DNA from: Metallyticus violacea
Lineage: Eukaryota; Arthropoda; Insecta; Mantodea; Metallyticidae
Assembly: GCA_030762175.1 (NCBI GenBank)
Contig: CM060830.1
Coordinates: 48,950,001-49,014,000, forward strand
Length of the DNA: 64,000 bases
Direction of reading: 5' to 3'
In this document: one piece after another, positions 11,924 to 23,625 of the stretch
Layout: each line of letters opens with the position of its first letter
Position numbering within the stretch: position 1 is the first letter of the stretch
The notes under the pieces: model-generated
Database searches by the model: none
What the model was told of the DNA's origin: nothing
The model's input: only the letters and a program-made list of their open reading frames with translations
Program-made: the position numbers and the translations under genes

Positions 11924-13480
11924 ATAGTAATACTAGCATGAAACTTACTAGAAGTCCTACTTTCTACCGCCATTACGCTTACCTACAAGAGATTTTCCGA
12001 CTCGACGCTAGATGTCATAGCATGTCAGACACTAGGAAGACCCGCCACGATGGCTTAGTTGCAAATAATGTTACTACAATATCTTTAAATGAAATCGATT
12101 ATCGAAAGCACAACAAAATTGATATAAAATACACCGATTAAATTTATTCCTCTCTCACTTTTAAAAATGTAATTTTTTTCTAGATGAGCTTTATATTTTT
12201 AATCTTATCATTTAATGAAAAAGACCTAATATAATTTTTATTTCTTAATTTGCTATTTGTCTAACCTTGTACCACTTCTTATTGTTCGAAATAATTTCAT
12301 TTTCTTTGTATGAAATGCTTCTAGTACTTTCCTGTAGGGCTAGATTCAGTTTAAACTCTAGAGGGATTTGTAACATTTTCAACTTTTATGGTTCTATAAC
12401 GTTTAATAATTAATTTGCCATGCAATAGATACAAAACGCATATAAACATTTCGAAAATCAGCCGCTTCTTATCAGAATTATAAAATAATCGCATTAAGCA
12501 TAAATATTTAAAAACAAGCTCAACAAAGGCATGATAAATAGCACCTGTTGCTTATTTTCCTTAACAACAGTTTAGAATTTAAGAATATGCTATTCAAATG
12601 TGATATATTCGGGAAATTCAGTGCACATTTTTACTGAACGAGAAAAATTGCACAGAAGACCTTAACCGAAAAGCGATTTGCACATTTTAACATTTTCATG
12701 TTAAAATATGACAGTCCTTCGCGTCTGAAGAAAAACCCTGAATATGAATCTCAACATGATCCAAGCATAGTTTACTACACGCTTTCTGGTCACGCACCTG
12801 AGCAAACAATGACGTAATTTCCTGCTTAATTTTATAGAGTAAGAAGCACGTAAAACAGCGGAGGTGGAATTTTATTATAGTTCTTTTGTTCCTACTGCCT
12901 AATGACTTGTTCCTTTAGCCTTGTTCGCTTCCGGCAATCTGAGTGTAAAATGAAGTCATTTCTAAGGTGGGAATACCATACACTTTCATGTTGGATCTAA
13001 TCATCGCGTTACAAATTCTTGATGGAGCTGTACATAGGTCCACAAACGACCTTTTGTACACCTGTACTTGATTACGTACTATTTTTCGTGCTGGTGTGTT
13101 CTTGTCGGCAATACACACATTACCTTCGAAAACACCCTAGCAAATAGTATATAGTGGCATTTGTTAATCTAGTCATTTTATCTGTTATATAATTAAATGC
13201 TTTAAAAACGAGAAAAACGAATTTCGCAATTTTTCAGAATGACATATAAACCAGTTTCAAAATGTATTGTATATCAGAATTATAACGGGATATCAATAAA
13301 AATAAAATTAATATTAATGCCGATTTTATAATTAATTACTCTGAAGTTGATGCATTTTATTATACTTTTATCAGAACCCGAAGTTCAGACATTTATTTAG
13401 GTTAAAATAGACGGGCAAAAAGGCACTTAAATTACTGAAAATAGGCAGGAATATAATGAAAATAGGCATTTTTAAAAATT
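11924..13480. other. Unassigned AT-rich DNA
   Basis: Short frames such as 11938-12141 and 12915-13118 (-) have no recognised motifs. Nothing else seen. Confidence 0.45.
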
Positions 13481-13624
13481 AAAACAGAAAATAATATCAC
13501 TCGTAAAAATAAGTATTTAAAATACTTAATAATGCCTATATAATATAATTAAAATAGAAAATAATATCACCCATTATTGAAAATAAGTATTTAAAATACT
13601 TAATAACGCCTTACTCAAATAATT
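13481..13624. repeat. Two-copy tandem duplication of ~72 bp
   Basis: Unit 1 (13481-13550) and unit 2 (13551-13624) share AGAAAATAATATCAC and the near-palindrome AAGTATTTAAAATACTTAAT. They differ by a 4-5 bp indel and several substitutions. The surrounding DNA (13400-13480, 14430-14510) is rich in AAAATAGGC/AGGCAAAATA motifs, suggesting a low-complexity repeat domain. Confidence 0.8.
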
Positions 13625-15259
13625 AAAGTACTTAAGCTTACTTTTCTTGGTTACAACCAACAATAAGATGTTTTAAGGTATCAACTATCATAGTCAGCCA
13701 CTTTGTCAGAAAGAATGGTTTACATTAAGAAAAAAGAATGCTCTACTTCCACTGAAATAAATAAAGTATATTTAAAACAAGTTATTTAGGAAGAATTCAA
13801 ACCAGTTACAACACAACATTCGCCTTTCACATCATGGAAGAAATGATGATCTACACAAAGTAGTTTTGAATAGTCCTGGCGAATTGGGAAAAGATGCGCA
13901 GTGATTTCCGGCAGAATTCGTCTTATGTTTAAGCGTTTATAGGGGAATCAGATTAGTATCTCTCTTACCTCCATACTAAACACATTGTAGGAACGGTTTA
14001 TTGCACAGCTGTACCGCTCTCATCTTTCTCGCTTGCAATTGTTTGTTACATTTATGCAGCTGAGAAGTTACTTCCACCACAAATTTCCTAGATCGCGCAG
14101 ATCGATACAAGGTCATTCACCAGGACTATTCAATACTACAATATTTCCCTCATTGTCTCTATTTCCTAGTATTCGTATGATCGAGGTCAATGTGCGTTCC
14201 TTTCACTAATGAAGGTTCTAATATTTAAAGAGTTTGAGTGAATGGGTTGAAGAGAAAGATTTTGAGTGCTTGAAGAGAAATAAAAGCAAAACAAAATTTC
14301 AATGGATGTTTTTGTGAGGTAAGGCGAAATGCCATTTAATTTTTATAACATTTTATGCTTCGAATATTGAATTCATTGTGTGCTTTTTAAAATGCGTAAA
14401 TAATCACAGAAAAAAAGCCATAACAATGGCAAAAAAAAAAGTTTTTAAACCTTAAAATAGACAACAGAAGCCAAAATAAACAACAAAAAAAGGCAAAATA
14501 AAAACTCGCCCTATCATTCCGAAATGTACAGAAACATGTTCATTTCTATTTGATTCTTAAATACATCCACCCAGATAAAAGGTATTTTGCCTGATTTACG
14601 GGCTCTGCTTACGGCATCAGGAATCAATGAAGATTTTTAAGCTCTTTTTTTCTATTGTATTTTTGTTAGCAAGGATATTTTGACAAGAAAAGTTCACCAA
14701 AGCTGTAAACTGTCATTAATAATGAGAAAAGGTATGATATTTATCATATGGAATACGACAGATTCATTTATTTCAATAAAAATTATTATAATTATTTTAC
14801 ATGCATAGTTTCTCGTGTTAAAATTTAAATTTACGGCGTTTTGTTAACTTAATGTGTTATGTTCTTGCTGTATTAGTTTCATTACTGTCACTTTCAGTTC
14901 CTGCTTGTGAGAGGTGTGCAAGATGAGACATGCTCAGTTCCGCCTATAGCAAAATGGAGGTGACTTGCGACGAACTCTGAAATTCCCTGAAGTTTGCTTT
15001 CGTCTCAAAACATCTTCAGCTTACTCCTATGGAGAGCTAGTTCTTCCCCATAACACAACTCGAAGATGTTTAAAGAGGAGAGATCATCAATTTCAAATGA
15101 AGGTAAACCCGCCACTCTTAAGAACACTTTAAGAAATTCTGAAAATTTAGCACATATTTATGCACTTTTTCACGTTCTGAAGCACTTCTCCCAAAGTGGC
15201 GATGTCAATGGCTTCATTCTTTTGGCATCTAACTCCTTTTAAGATGTAAAACAATTGTC
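13625..15259. other. Unassigned AT-rich DNA
   Basis: A short A-rich zone with AGGCAAAATA-like words lies at 14400-14510. No gene seen. Confidence 0.45.
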
Positions 15260-16050
15260 TAGAAACACAAATGCGATAACATTAAATGGATGGCGCACCA
15301 AATGCTTCAGTGTGACAAAGAGAGCCATCTTATACACGTTGCTGCTGAAAAGTTGCACATGAGAGGTGTTTGTGCACGGTGGGTCCCAAGACTGCTGACG
15401 TTGCATCCAGATGAAGATGATAGCGGAACTTGGCTATATCATTTCAATCCTGAGAGAGAAAAGCAAAACTCTGTGTGGAAATTTCCATTATTGCCAACGC
15501 TACAAAAGCGAAAGTGGCTACTTCTGCTGGGAAAGTTATGGTCATCTCATTTTCGATATTCAAGTAATGGTTTACCAACATGTCATACCTGCACACACAA
15601 ATGTAACTAGTCAATACTACACTGATGTTCTGAAAAGCCCACTACGTCACATTACACGCTAAAAGCCACGTTTTCCTGCAACAAACTGGATACTACACCA
15701 CGATAATGTACGTTCGCGTATAACAAATGTTGTTGCTGAATATCTTACAAAGACAATGTGAAGAATGGTTTATCCTCACTACAGTCCAGATTTAGCCCCC
15801 TTTTGGCGTAAATTGAAGAAACACCGTTATAGGTGGCATTTTCCATCAACAGAAGAAACAGTGAAGTCTGCGGAAGCGATTTTCAAGGATCTATCAAAAA
15901 ATAGTTACCTGAACGTCTTTAAAAACTGACAGAAATACGGGGGAGATGCATTGCATCCAACGGTGTCTACTTTGAGAAAAGCATTATGAAGATGAGTAAC
16001 GGTATGGTGTCAAAAATGTATGACCATTCTTTATTGAACACCTCTTGTGT
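15260..16050 (+). pseudogene. Mariner transposase relic
   Basis: An open frame at 15290-15610 contains AAEKLHMRGVCARWVPRLLT, the helix-turn-helix end plus the WVPHEL-like linker of mariner transposases, followed by a W.YHF.PE block typical of the region after the first catalytic Asp. The later part is scattered over frames. It includes a YSPDLAP-like block read from CACTACAGTCCAGATTTAGC (15778-15797) and a C-terminal RCIASNGVYFEKS block near 15945. Numerous stops and at least one internal deletion make it inactive. TIRs were not found, so the ends are approximate. It belongs to a different mariner lineage from the copy at 53471. Confidence 0.8.
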
Positions 16051-16569
16051 TTCAGAACAGATTATATTATAAAATTATCCTAATAGCCAAATATAAAACT
16101 TATTTACTTTTGTTAATTCTGTAGCAATGTATTCTATAATGAACAACAATTACTCGTTCTGCTTTTAATAATACCCAAGTCGTTTCCTTAATATTATCGT
16201 AATAAAATGCTCAATTGATTACAGCATTTTAGCAATGAAAGCAGTGTAATGATATAATTGGTTTTAAGGTTATTTTATGCAAATAGTATCAATGTGCTTT
16301 CTTAACATATTAATCAACAATAAGGACTATAATTCTGGTATACAAAAAGGGGAAAAAAAACAATTTTCCTATTTTTCCTTCTTACACATGTATTTGTATC
16401 TATGGGAATATAATCTTATTTATTTTACTAGATTGTTGTAAAGAAAATGTTATCTACTTACTTTCATTTCTATTAAATAATTATTTTATTTTGATTCTTA
16501 GAATCAAAACTATGTTTAGAAACTATGGAACAAACAGCTGGGGCTGCTTGATAGCAAGACAGCCAATGA
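16051..16569. other. Unassigned AT-rich DNA
   Basis: No gene or repeat recognised. Confidence 0.45.
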
Positions 16570-17080
16570 ACTTATGTCTGGAAATGTAAACTCACAAAAT
16601 CAGCATTGTATATTGTTAACTTATCATTCTCATCACGCAGGTGAACGCAATGGCTGGCAATACAAGCATTGCAACGTCGAAGTCCTGAGCAATTTTTGCA
16701 TGAGACCTGTTCGAAATGAACTTGAGGGTCTTTTAAGGGGATTCGCTGCTGAGCAAAGTCCGGCGTTGTAAACGATTTAGATCCGGAGACCATACTCGTC
16801 CGCCTTGACCTATCCATATTCCAGAGAACAGGTGGTCAGATAGCGGCGTACAAGAAGAAAAATGGGCCGTAGCTCCATCGTGCAGGTACTGCAAATTGAC
16901 ATCCTCTAGTAACATAGGGAGTGTTCTGCAGAAATTGATGATAACATGCTTCTATAAGCATTATGGAAAAACGTAGCACTCTTAAAAGGGGTCTTCAAGA
17001 ATTCCAGCCCAAATATTTATTACTAAGCGTCAAGGGGATTCCCCTCCGTCAGATGCTTCGGTTGTACAGACTTCTCCGAC
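16570..17080 (-). pseudogene. DDE transposase relic (Tc1/mariner superfamily, DUF4817-like)
   Basis: On the minus strand 16915-16733 reads VNLQYLHDGATAHFS, then FSGIWIGQGGRVWSPDLNRL. This is the pattern of a catalytic Asp block (HDGA..HFS), a WIGRGGP-like stretch and a (R)SPDLN block. Downstream, broken sequence around 16690-16600 matches the usual Cys-rich C-terminal tail only loosely. A short homologous segment recurs at 20037-20105, aligning with 16921-16990. The gene is frameshifted and lacks most of its N-terminus. Confidence 0.75.
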
Positions 17081-17299
17081 GATTGCTCATCCGTTAACAG
17101 AAATTTCACAATATGTACTTGTGCGATGAAAAAGTGACAAATTTGTTCTTTTGGGGGGATATCAGCAGCTGTCAATCTTGTACCGATTGCAAATAGAATG
17201 AAAAGTTGTTTAGAAAGTAAAAATTTTAAAACTGTTTACCACTTTAAATCTATGGTGGTATTAGTGTCAATGTAAATACTTTTTCTTGAAAGTATTTAT

Positions 17300-17640
17300 T
17301 TGTAAACAAAAAATAAACACAAAATAAATAAAGAAATGTTTTCCAACCTATAATCCCTCCAGTTTGAAGCCCATAGAGGGAACTTCACCGGCTTTCGCCG
17401 GGGTTCGATCCTATAATATAGCAGAGAGACTATACCAACTAAGCAACTGCAAAATACTGTAGTAAGTGATTCTGTTTCACCTAAAAACATGCCAGTAGCA
17501 CCAAATGGATATTTCTTATAAGAAGTCAAGTCAATATTAAATATCAGGGGAAAGCAGCCTACTGGCCTCCACGAGAGGCCTAGAGAATCTCCGCCATCCT
17601 TTACAGCTTCGGCCAAGGGCACAGTGAACTTGGTCCAGTC
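17300..17640 (-). mobile_element. Possible tRNA-derived SINE of another family
   Basis: On the minus strand, GTTGCTTAGTTGGTATAG resembles an A box and GGATCGAACCCCGGCG a B box, about 35 bp apart. An AT-rich run toward 17300 could be the tail. There is no second copy in the window, so this is tentative. Confidence 0.35.
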
Positions 17641-18583
17641 AAGTATACAATAGCGCGAGCTAGTCGACCATTACATTCGACCTTGACAAGGCAGCCGAAA
17701 ACTAGTTCTCAAACTGCTCGCTGTCCAGGATGAGTTCCGGTATCGTTTAAGAGTTTTTATTGTTTAAAAATAGTAAATGTTATAAATAAATATTATTATA
17801 AGATTAGTTCTAGTATTGAGCATTATTGATTTATTGTTACCTCACTGAAGTATGTCATATGGTCATATGTGCTGAATTTTTTTTCTCTTTATTGAGAAAA
17901 TATTAACATTATGAGTGTAGCCTCCAAAATATTCCTACAATTATGTCAAGGTACAAATCCTTGGCAGTTGCACACTACATCTCCGCTTGTTGCAGCTTTA
18001 TCACCTGTAGTTAGGAGCTATTAGTTTCCAAGGAGTTTAGGTCAACGGATTTTGCAATTAACTTGTGGCATTGTGCGTTACCTTGCTGAAACAAGAAATC
18101 CTAACCAAAAATATCTTATTATTACTGTACTAGGGCCAATAAATCATACAATTACAATAGTTTTAAATTATAAAATGGGCTATTAATTTGTACTTTGACA
18201 TTTTCCCAGAAGCACTATGAGCACTAAAAGAAAGTTTGTAACATATACTAATATCAACATATTACTATATTTGCCTTCTTCAAAAAATGTCATTAAAATG
18301 TTCACTTGTTCGTGAAAAAACACCTTAAAACATTTTATACACACACAAATATAATTTCCTACTCTGTACTTGTGTGTATCTAGTTTTCATATGTATGGTC
18401 TTTGAAGGTTTCAAATAAATGACTTCAATGTTTCTACCTTCAGACTTACATTAAAATTTGAGATTATGTCTGTACAAGTATTGTTCTGAAAATCTGAAAG
18501 TTTTGATTGAAATAACAGTTCTCAGGTTTTCACAACAGGTGTCATCACTAGGTACAGTAATTTTCGGGTTTGTGGTCGTGACT
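17641..18583. other. Unassigned AT-rich DNA
   Basis: No gene or classified element recognised. Confidence 0.45.
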
Positions 18584-18709
18584 TACTGGGTTCCTTTTCT
18601 TCCCAAAGTCGCAGTCGAGACTTCCGTTCGAACACTTCGACCTCGCTACTGACACTGAAGACATCTACCGTAGTGTTAGTCGAAACGTTTGGGAAGAAGG
18701 TGCCCAGTA
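18584..18709 (+). ncRNA. Hammerhead-ribozyme-like structure (copy 1)
   Basis: Outer arms 18584-18607 and 18688-18709 are nearly complementary (TACTGGG, CCTT and CTTCCCAAA pair with their complements). Directly inside lie GTC at 18608-18610, CTGAAGA at 18655-18661 and GAAAC at 18682-18686. These match the hammerhead core: a NUH cleavage triplet, CUGANGA, then GAAA, with A685 able to pair with T609 and C686 with G608. Stem II (18662-18681) is weak here but perfect in the sister copy at 39858. An alternative reading uses the palindrome ACGT in GAAACGTT as the minimal stem III known from Penelope-like retroelement hammerheads. Homology to the second copy continues past the 3' arm to a shared CCGGAA block. 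Activity is not established. Confidence 0.6.
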
Positions 18710-18719
18710 GACCATGGCG

Positions 18720-19870
18720 CACAAGCCGGAAAATCGCTGTATCTGGTGAAAGCAATAAAAATGAGATATGATCCATGCATCTTTTCAAAGCATTCTCCAT
18801 TACATTCAATACAACGTTTCATCCATTCAAAGCATTTTGTAAATGCTAAACGCCATGCTTCTTTGGATAGAGTGCAAATACATTCTTCGTAGGCAGCCAA
18901 TGTAGCTTCAGATAATTCAAAAATTTGACCACGAACTATTTCTTATATATTGGGAATAGAAAAGAAAAAAAAAACTTCGTGGAGCCAGATCTGAACTGTA
19001 GGGAGGATGTGGCGAACCTTCAAATCCTGACTCCTGCAGAAATTTATTTGTTTCCAGTAGTATGGCCAAAGGTGTTGTCGTGGTGCAACAGGATTCCACG
19101 CAGACCAGTCGCAGACGCTTCGTCTCAGTACGTTGAAGACCTGGGGTAGGCATCTTGTAGTGAACCATCAGGCAGTGAGTGTGGCCATTAGCTGAGAAGA
19201 AAACAATGCTCACTAGCATCGTTTTTATTGGGGGATCCTCTCCATGGAAGAACCAAACAGATGATTGTCACTTACTTTCTGGACCATATTCGTATAATCA
19301 GCTTTCGTCTCCTTTTATGATATTAAATGGGTTTGTTTTTTATTTTACTCCATCAAATTTTGTGGCACTAATCCATATGTTCCTGCTCATCTGTGAGGTG
19401 GTGAAAGATCGAATGACTGCAGAGCTTCCTGACACGATGTCTTTCCTTAAGAGTTGTTTACGCTGCTGCCGATCCAATATTCAGTGTTTCTTGACTCTGA
19501 TCATATGTACAAACATGTTCTTCCCGTAACATACCTCTGCTTTCATCACATCCGTTGTTGCCGTAGCGAGCCATCCTGAGCGGTCTTCATCTTCGAGGGG
19601 ATCTTTTCCTTTCCTAAAATCTACAAACCTTCCATAATTAGTGGATTGTGAATGACAAAGGTCTCCAAAGGTACGATGCAATCTTTCAAGGCATATTCTC
19701 ACTCCCCTAAACCGACTCGAAAAGCATACCGCGGAAATCTCTCGCTTGAGATTTATCTTAACGTCTGGCGCAGCAACACCAGCGTGCACATACACAGAAG
19801 TACTGTCAGCACATATTGCTCAGATTTGACATGTTGCTATCTAAACTTCGATCTTGAGCAAGGAAACCCT
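18720..19870 (-). pseudogene. Mariner transposase relic
   Basis: Minus-strand pieces occur in the order expected for mariner. The N-terminal helix-turn-helix region (19795-19481) has LHRTFGDLCHSQSTNYGRFV, then a G.DPLEDEDRSG block like the EGRTSVEDDPRSGR motif. A catalytic region near 19010-18950 has HPPYSSDLAP. The C-terminus (18900-18770) reads CFEWMKRCIECNGECFEKM, the standard end of mariner transposases. Frameshifts break the chain. Ends are approximate and no TIRs were found. Confidence 0.82.
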
Positions 19871-20604
19871 GCACTGGTTTTTCATAGCTCCTTTTGTTCA
19901 TTCTCAAAACTTTCAGAGTGATTTCTAAATGTCCAAAGATGTTATCACCACTGATGAGAAATAGTGCAAATGTATATTTGTACCGAAGCTGTATACTTAA
20001 ACTGAATTACTTTTTCATATATAATTACGTCCACTGACGTGTTCTTCAGAAACTAATGATAATATGCTCCAATTAGCATTGCGAAAAAACGTAGTACTAA
20101 AGGCAGATTTTTTTTTTTTTTTTATACATTAATGGTACATACTGTACTGAAGTAGCACTGAGGTGATGAGAAAAAAGTACCTGTCGCCTTCCTTTACTGA
20201 CTCTGACTGACAGAAGGCAAGGGGCACGCTGGGCTCTGCTGGCAGGCAAGGACGAGGAACAGGTTTCGCCATGTCGAAGGTGAAACAGCTCAGGTCTAAA
20301 AAGGCCGAAAACCGGAAGGCGAGTAAATAAACTGAATTAAAAAATGCATGTATAGATGATATGTTTGTTTATTCCACTGACAAGGGGAAGGGATTCCATG
20401 TTCTGTATGTCTATATTAACTAAATATTGAGATTATTTTAATTATTTATATTATTAAGGTTATTATTATTGTCATTTTCACTAAGTTAAGCAATATAAGT
20501 ATGACTTATTTACTTATTAAATTAAGTAATGCGCTTTTTGTGTATTATGAAAGGCACGTGGAGCCGTGCGAAGGTTGCAAAGTTATTAGTATTATGTTAA
20601 TTTC
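19871..20604. other. Mostly unassigned; short DDE-element fragment and GC-rich patch
   Basis: 20037-20105 resembles 16921-16990 (e.g. GATAATATGCTCC against GATAACATGCTTC, then AAAAACGTAG), so it is a fragment of that transposon. 20190-20330 is unusually G+C-rich and ends in a 19-codon Lys/Arg-rich frame at 20271-20330 that I do not recognise. Confidence 0.5.
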
Positions 20605-21250
20605 AATAAAATACACTCATTCATTCATACTGCTAAGTCTGGGATTCCCGAAGGCTCTGTGCTTGGCCGCTATTATTCTTTATGTATATAAACGACGTTT
20701 TCTCTAATCTAACACACTGCCGACATCATATCTACGCTGGCGATATACAAATCTATTTAACACTTTAACACTTGCCTCAGCGATTCTATAAGGACAGTTA
20801 ACGATGAGTTGGACCCAACTTCTCATTGTTCAATAAAGTACGGCCTTAATTTAAATCCAATAAGTCTCGAGTTATTATATTAGAATGTCCAAGATAGAGG
20901 TGTTGCAATCATAACTTGTTACCGATACTTGCAAATGATACTGTCATTCCATACAGTCCGGCGTGATTAGGATTTTTACATGTATGTTCACCTAGAATGG
21001 CACGAGCAGATGAATTATATCTGTGAAAAAAGATTTTCTAACACTGATAATACCGCACTTCAACTATTACGATGTTATGTTAACTAACCTTAACGCAAAA
21101 CTGAGCAACAGATTACAATGCGTGTGTTATATATGCTATAATCGTAAACATGGTCGTGTTTCGCCTTCTTTCGAGACTAGTCCGGTTAAACACAAACGAT
21201 CGCCGAATTTTTATTTCTCTTATTCTTCTTTCCTAAAATCTACACAAGGC
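20605..21250 (+). pseudogene. Non-LTR retrotransposon reverse-transcriptase relic
   Basis: Read with frameshifts, 20640-20760 gives a GIPEGSVLG block (RT motif 4, usually GVPQGSVLGPLLF), then YINDVFSNL, then YAGDIQIYL, a mutated version of the YADD catalytic box with Ala-Gly-Asp. At 21023-21180 a later block reads LTLIIPHFNYYDVMLTNLNA and then KLSNRLQCVCYICYNRKH. This tail is homologous to the minus-strand LINE at 24738-26850 (HFDHCDFLLTDLN, KLQRVHNICVRYICDVR), so both belong to one jockey/CR1-like family. Dead. Confidence 0.82.
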
Positions 21251-21372
21251 TAACCCAACCAACATACTTGGGGCTTCGCGCTTTCAAAATGTGTTACACG
21301 TCATCAATTAGGCACCAGGTCCCCATGGTGATATGCTCCTTATACCTCGGCATCAAGACATCTCCGTCCATA

Positions 21373-21658
21373 GGTCCTGGTGGTGTAGTGGTAATCATAC
21401 TTGCCTTCTAAACCCAAGTCGTGGGTTCAAACCCGGCCAGGTTCGATGGATTTTTTCGGGCGCAAAAATCCTAAGTATGGCTTCCTTAGGAAGGGAAGTA
21501 AAGCCGCGGGTCCCGTGTCGTAGATTTAGGGCACGAAAAAGAACCTCAAGCCTAAAAGAAGAGGCCTCAGAGCAAAATTTGTCGGCCGTTTCACTCCCTG
21601 AGTTGAATGGGACCTGAGATGTTAAAGAGCGTCCGTAAATAAATCAAATCAACAACAG
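21373..21658 (+). mobile_element. SINE family A (copy 2)
   Basis: Full-length head GGTCCTGGTGGTGTAGTGGT with B box GGTTCAAACCC. The family body and an ATAAATCAAATCAA tail follow. A TSD of about 19 bp beginning CAAGACATCTCCGT occurs at 21354-21372 and 21659-21677. Confidence 0.95.
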
Positions 21659-21677
21659 CAAGACATCTCCGTTACTA

Positions 21678-22781
21678 AGAGTTGAAACATGTTTAATTAT
21701 TTTGATGCATTAAGATTGGATATATTATTCGTGTATAGTAAAATAGTCTTAAAGGGAGCATAATACGTTTCTGAGGGAAGTTGTAGAAAAATATTAATGT
21801 TTAAAACTATACTTCAGTAATTCTTACTTAATAAGTAATTTTCCATTTTAATTGTGATAAATATTTAATGAAATTACCATATGAAATTTTACCAAATTAA
21901 TTTTACTTCTACTTCTTCTTGATTAATATGATATACATTTATTATTTATTTTATGCTTATGTTCAAATCTTTTATTACAGTTACATACATTTCTGAAAAG
22001 CAAATACAGTGAATGGACTTTCAAAGTATATGAAAAAGAAAGTGTTGTTTAAAAATATTGCTATGATGTTACTGCCCTCATAGAACCTTTTAAAAAGGTT
22101 CTGTTTCCATTCAAAATAAAAAATCCGTTCAGCATTATAGCGCCAGAGCAGCTAATATTGTTTATGCAATTGTTCTGGGCTAAATTTTGTGCATGCCACG
22201 TTTCAAAAGCAATTCTAGTAAAACAATTGCCTAAACAAATATGTTTCAATAAAAGCAGACACGATATGAAAGACAAAAGACTACTAACATTACTGTTTGT
22301 ATTCCATGCCAGCCCTAAGTGTGAAGGCTATCCTGGCAATATATACAATGGATACAATGGAGGGCAGGCAAGAAGGAAGTGGGGATGTTGTGCATTTCCG
22401 GTAGCTGTGTGTACGGTGCAAAGGTGTGCTGTAAAAACCAGCAGTGCTCATCCAAAGAAATGATCGCCTACCACACTGTCTAGAAACCATAGCAAAAATA
22501 AATAAATAAATAATATATTAAACAAAAAGCATAGACAGCACTATACTACCTTATAGAGCAAATGCTAGAAAACCACTCAATTTAACAAACCAACAATTAT
22601 TGTTTTATTTATTAGTTATTTTAAAACTTTTCACAAGGCAAACAGACGTATTATGGAAAATACTAAAAAGAAGAAAAATTTTATATTTTATACAATAATT
22701 AAAACTTTAAATAAAAGGTGCAACATTAAAATTAAAAGTGATAGATAAGTAAAATATTATTATGACAAATCAAGGAGACCC
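21678..22781. other. Unassigned AT-rich DNA
   Basis: An open frame 22158-22463 (101 aa, Cys-rich at its end) has no motif I recognise. No gene is called. Confidence 0.4.
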
Positions 22782-22792
22782 TCAAAGACGTT

Positions 22793-23026
22793 TTCGAACC
22801 CGGCCAGGATCGATGGATTTTTTCGGGCGTAAAAATCCTAAGTATGGCTTCCTTCGGAAGGGAAGTAAAGCCGTGGGTCCCGTGTCGTACATTTACGGCA
22901 CGAAAAAGAACCTCAAGCCTGAAAGAGAGGCCTCTGAGCAAAATTTGTCGGCCGTTTCACGCCCTGAGTTGAATGGGACGCTGATGACCTGAGATGTTAA
23001 AGAGCGTCCGTAAATAAATCAATCAA
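22793..23026 (+). mobile_element. SINE family A (copy 3), 5'-truncated
   Basis: Begins inside the tRNA head at the B box (TCGAACCCGGCCAGGATCG) and ends in AAATAAATCAATCAA. A perfect 11-bp TSD TCAAAGACGTT flanks it at 22782-22792 and 23027-23037. Truncation at the 5' end with an intact TSD is the signature of incomplete target-primed reverse transcription. Confidence 0.95.
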
Positions 23027-23037
23027 TCAAAGACGTT

Positions 23038-23431
23038 CGCTCTCTCCAGCGCTGTTCAATTGATACACGGTGTTCATTAAGTATGAGGTATGATAGAGGA
23101 AGAATTTTTGTTCCAAAAATATGGTAGTTCCATCGATTATCCGCTAGAAATATTCATTTAGGAATGTGGGATTCCTTATTCTCTGTAACAAGACCTTCTT
23201 TTTGTGTTTACAGTGGTGAATATTGATGCCGTTTTTGATCAGCTTGCTTCACATAGAAAACAACCAACATTTTGTGTTTGGCAAAAGAGTGCAAGATAAT
23301 AATGCAGAGAAAGTTAGGACTTCATGTTGCTCTGTATAAGAGTACCCAGAGGTGAAATTTTGTCAAAAATTTCCAGAAATTCCAATTTTTGTTTTAAAAG
23401 TTAAAAAAACGTTTTATTTACTTATTTGGTT
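23038..23431. other. Unassigned DNA
   Basis: No gene or repeat recognised. Confidence 0.45.
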
Positions 23432-23625
23432 CAGTTATGGAAATCTTTAACGTCTCAGGTAATCCGCTTCCCATTTAATTCAGGGATTGAAACGGCCGAT
23501 AAATTTTGCTCAGAGGCTTCATCTTTCAGGTTTGAGGTCGGAAAAAATCCACTAACTCTGGCCAGGATTGAACCAGCGATCTTGGGTCTATGAGGCCAAG
23601 TTGAACTTCATAATATATGTGTAAC
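23432..23625 (-). mobile_element. SINE family A (copy 4), internally deleted
   Basis: Minus strand. The head has CCCAAGATCGC followed by a degenerate B box, then a shortened GGATTTTTTC body without the CTTCCTTCGGAAG block. The 3' part (GCCTCTGAGCAAAATTTATC, GGCCGTTTCA) is kept. A more diverged, older copy. Confidence 0.8.

Noticed and set aside
18522..18809. 95-aa minus-strand frame over the hammerhead region
   Set aside because: It spans an inverted repeat and part of a mariner relic; no protein motif is recognised.
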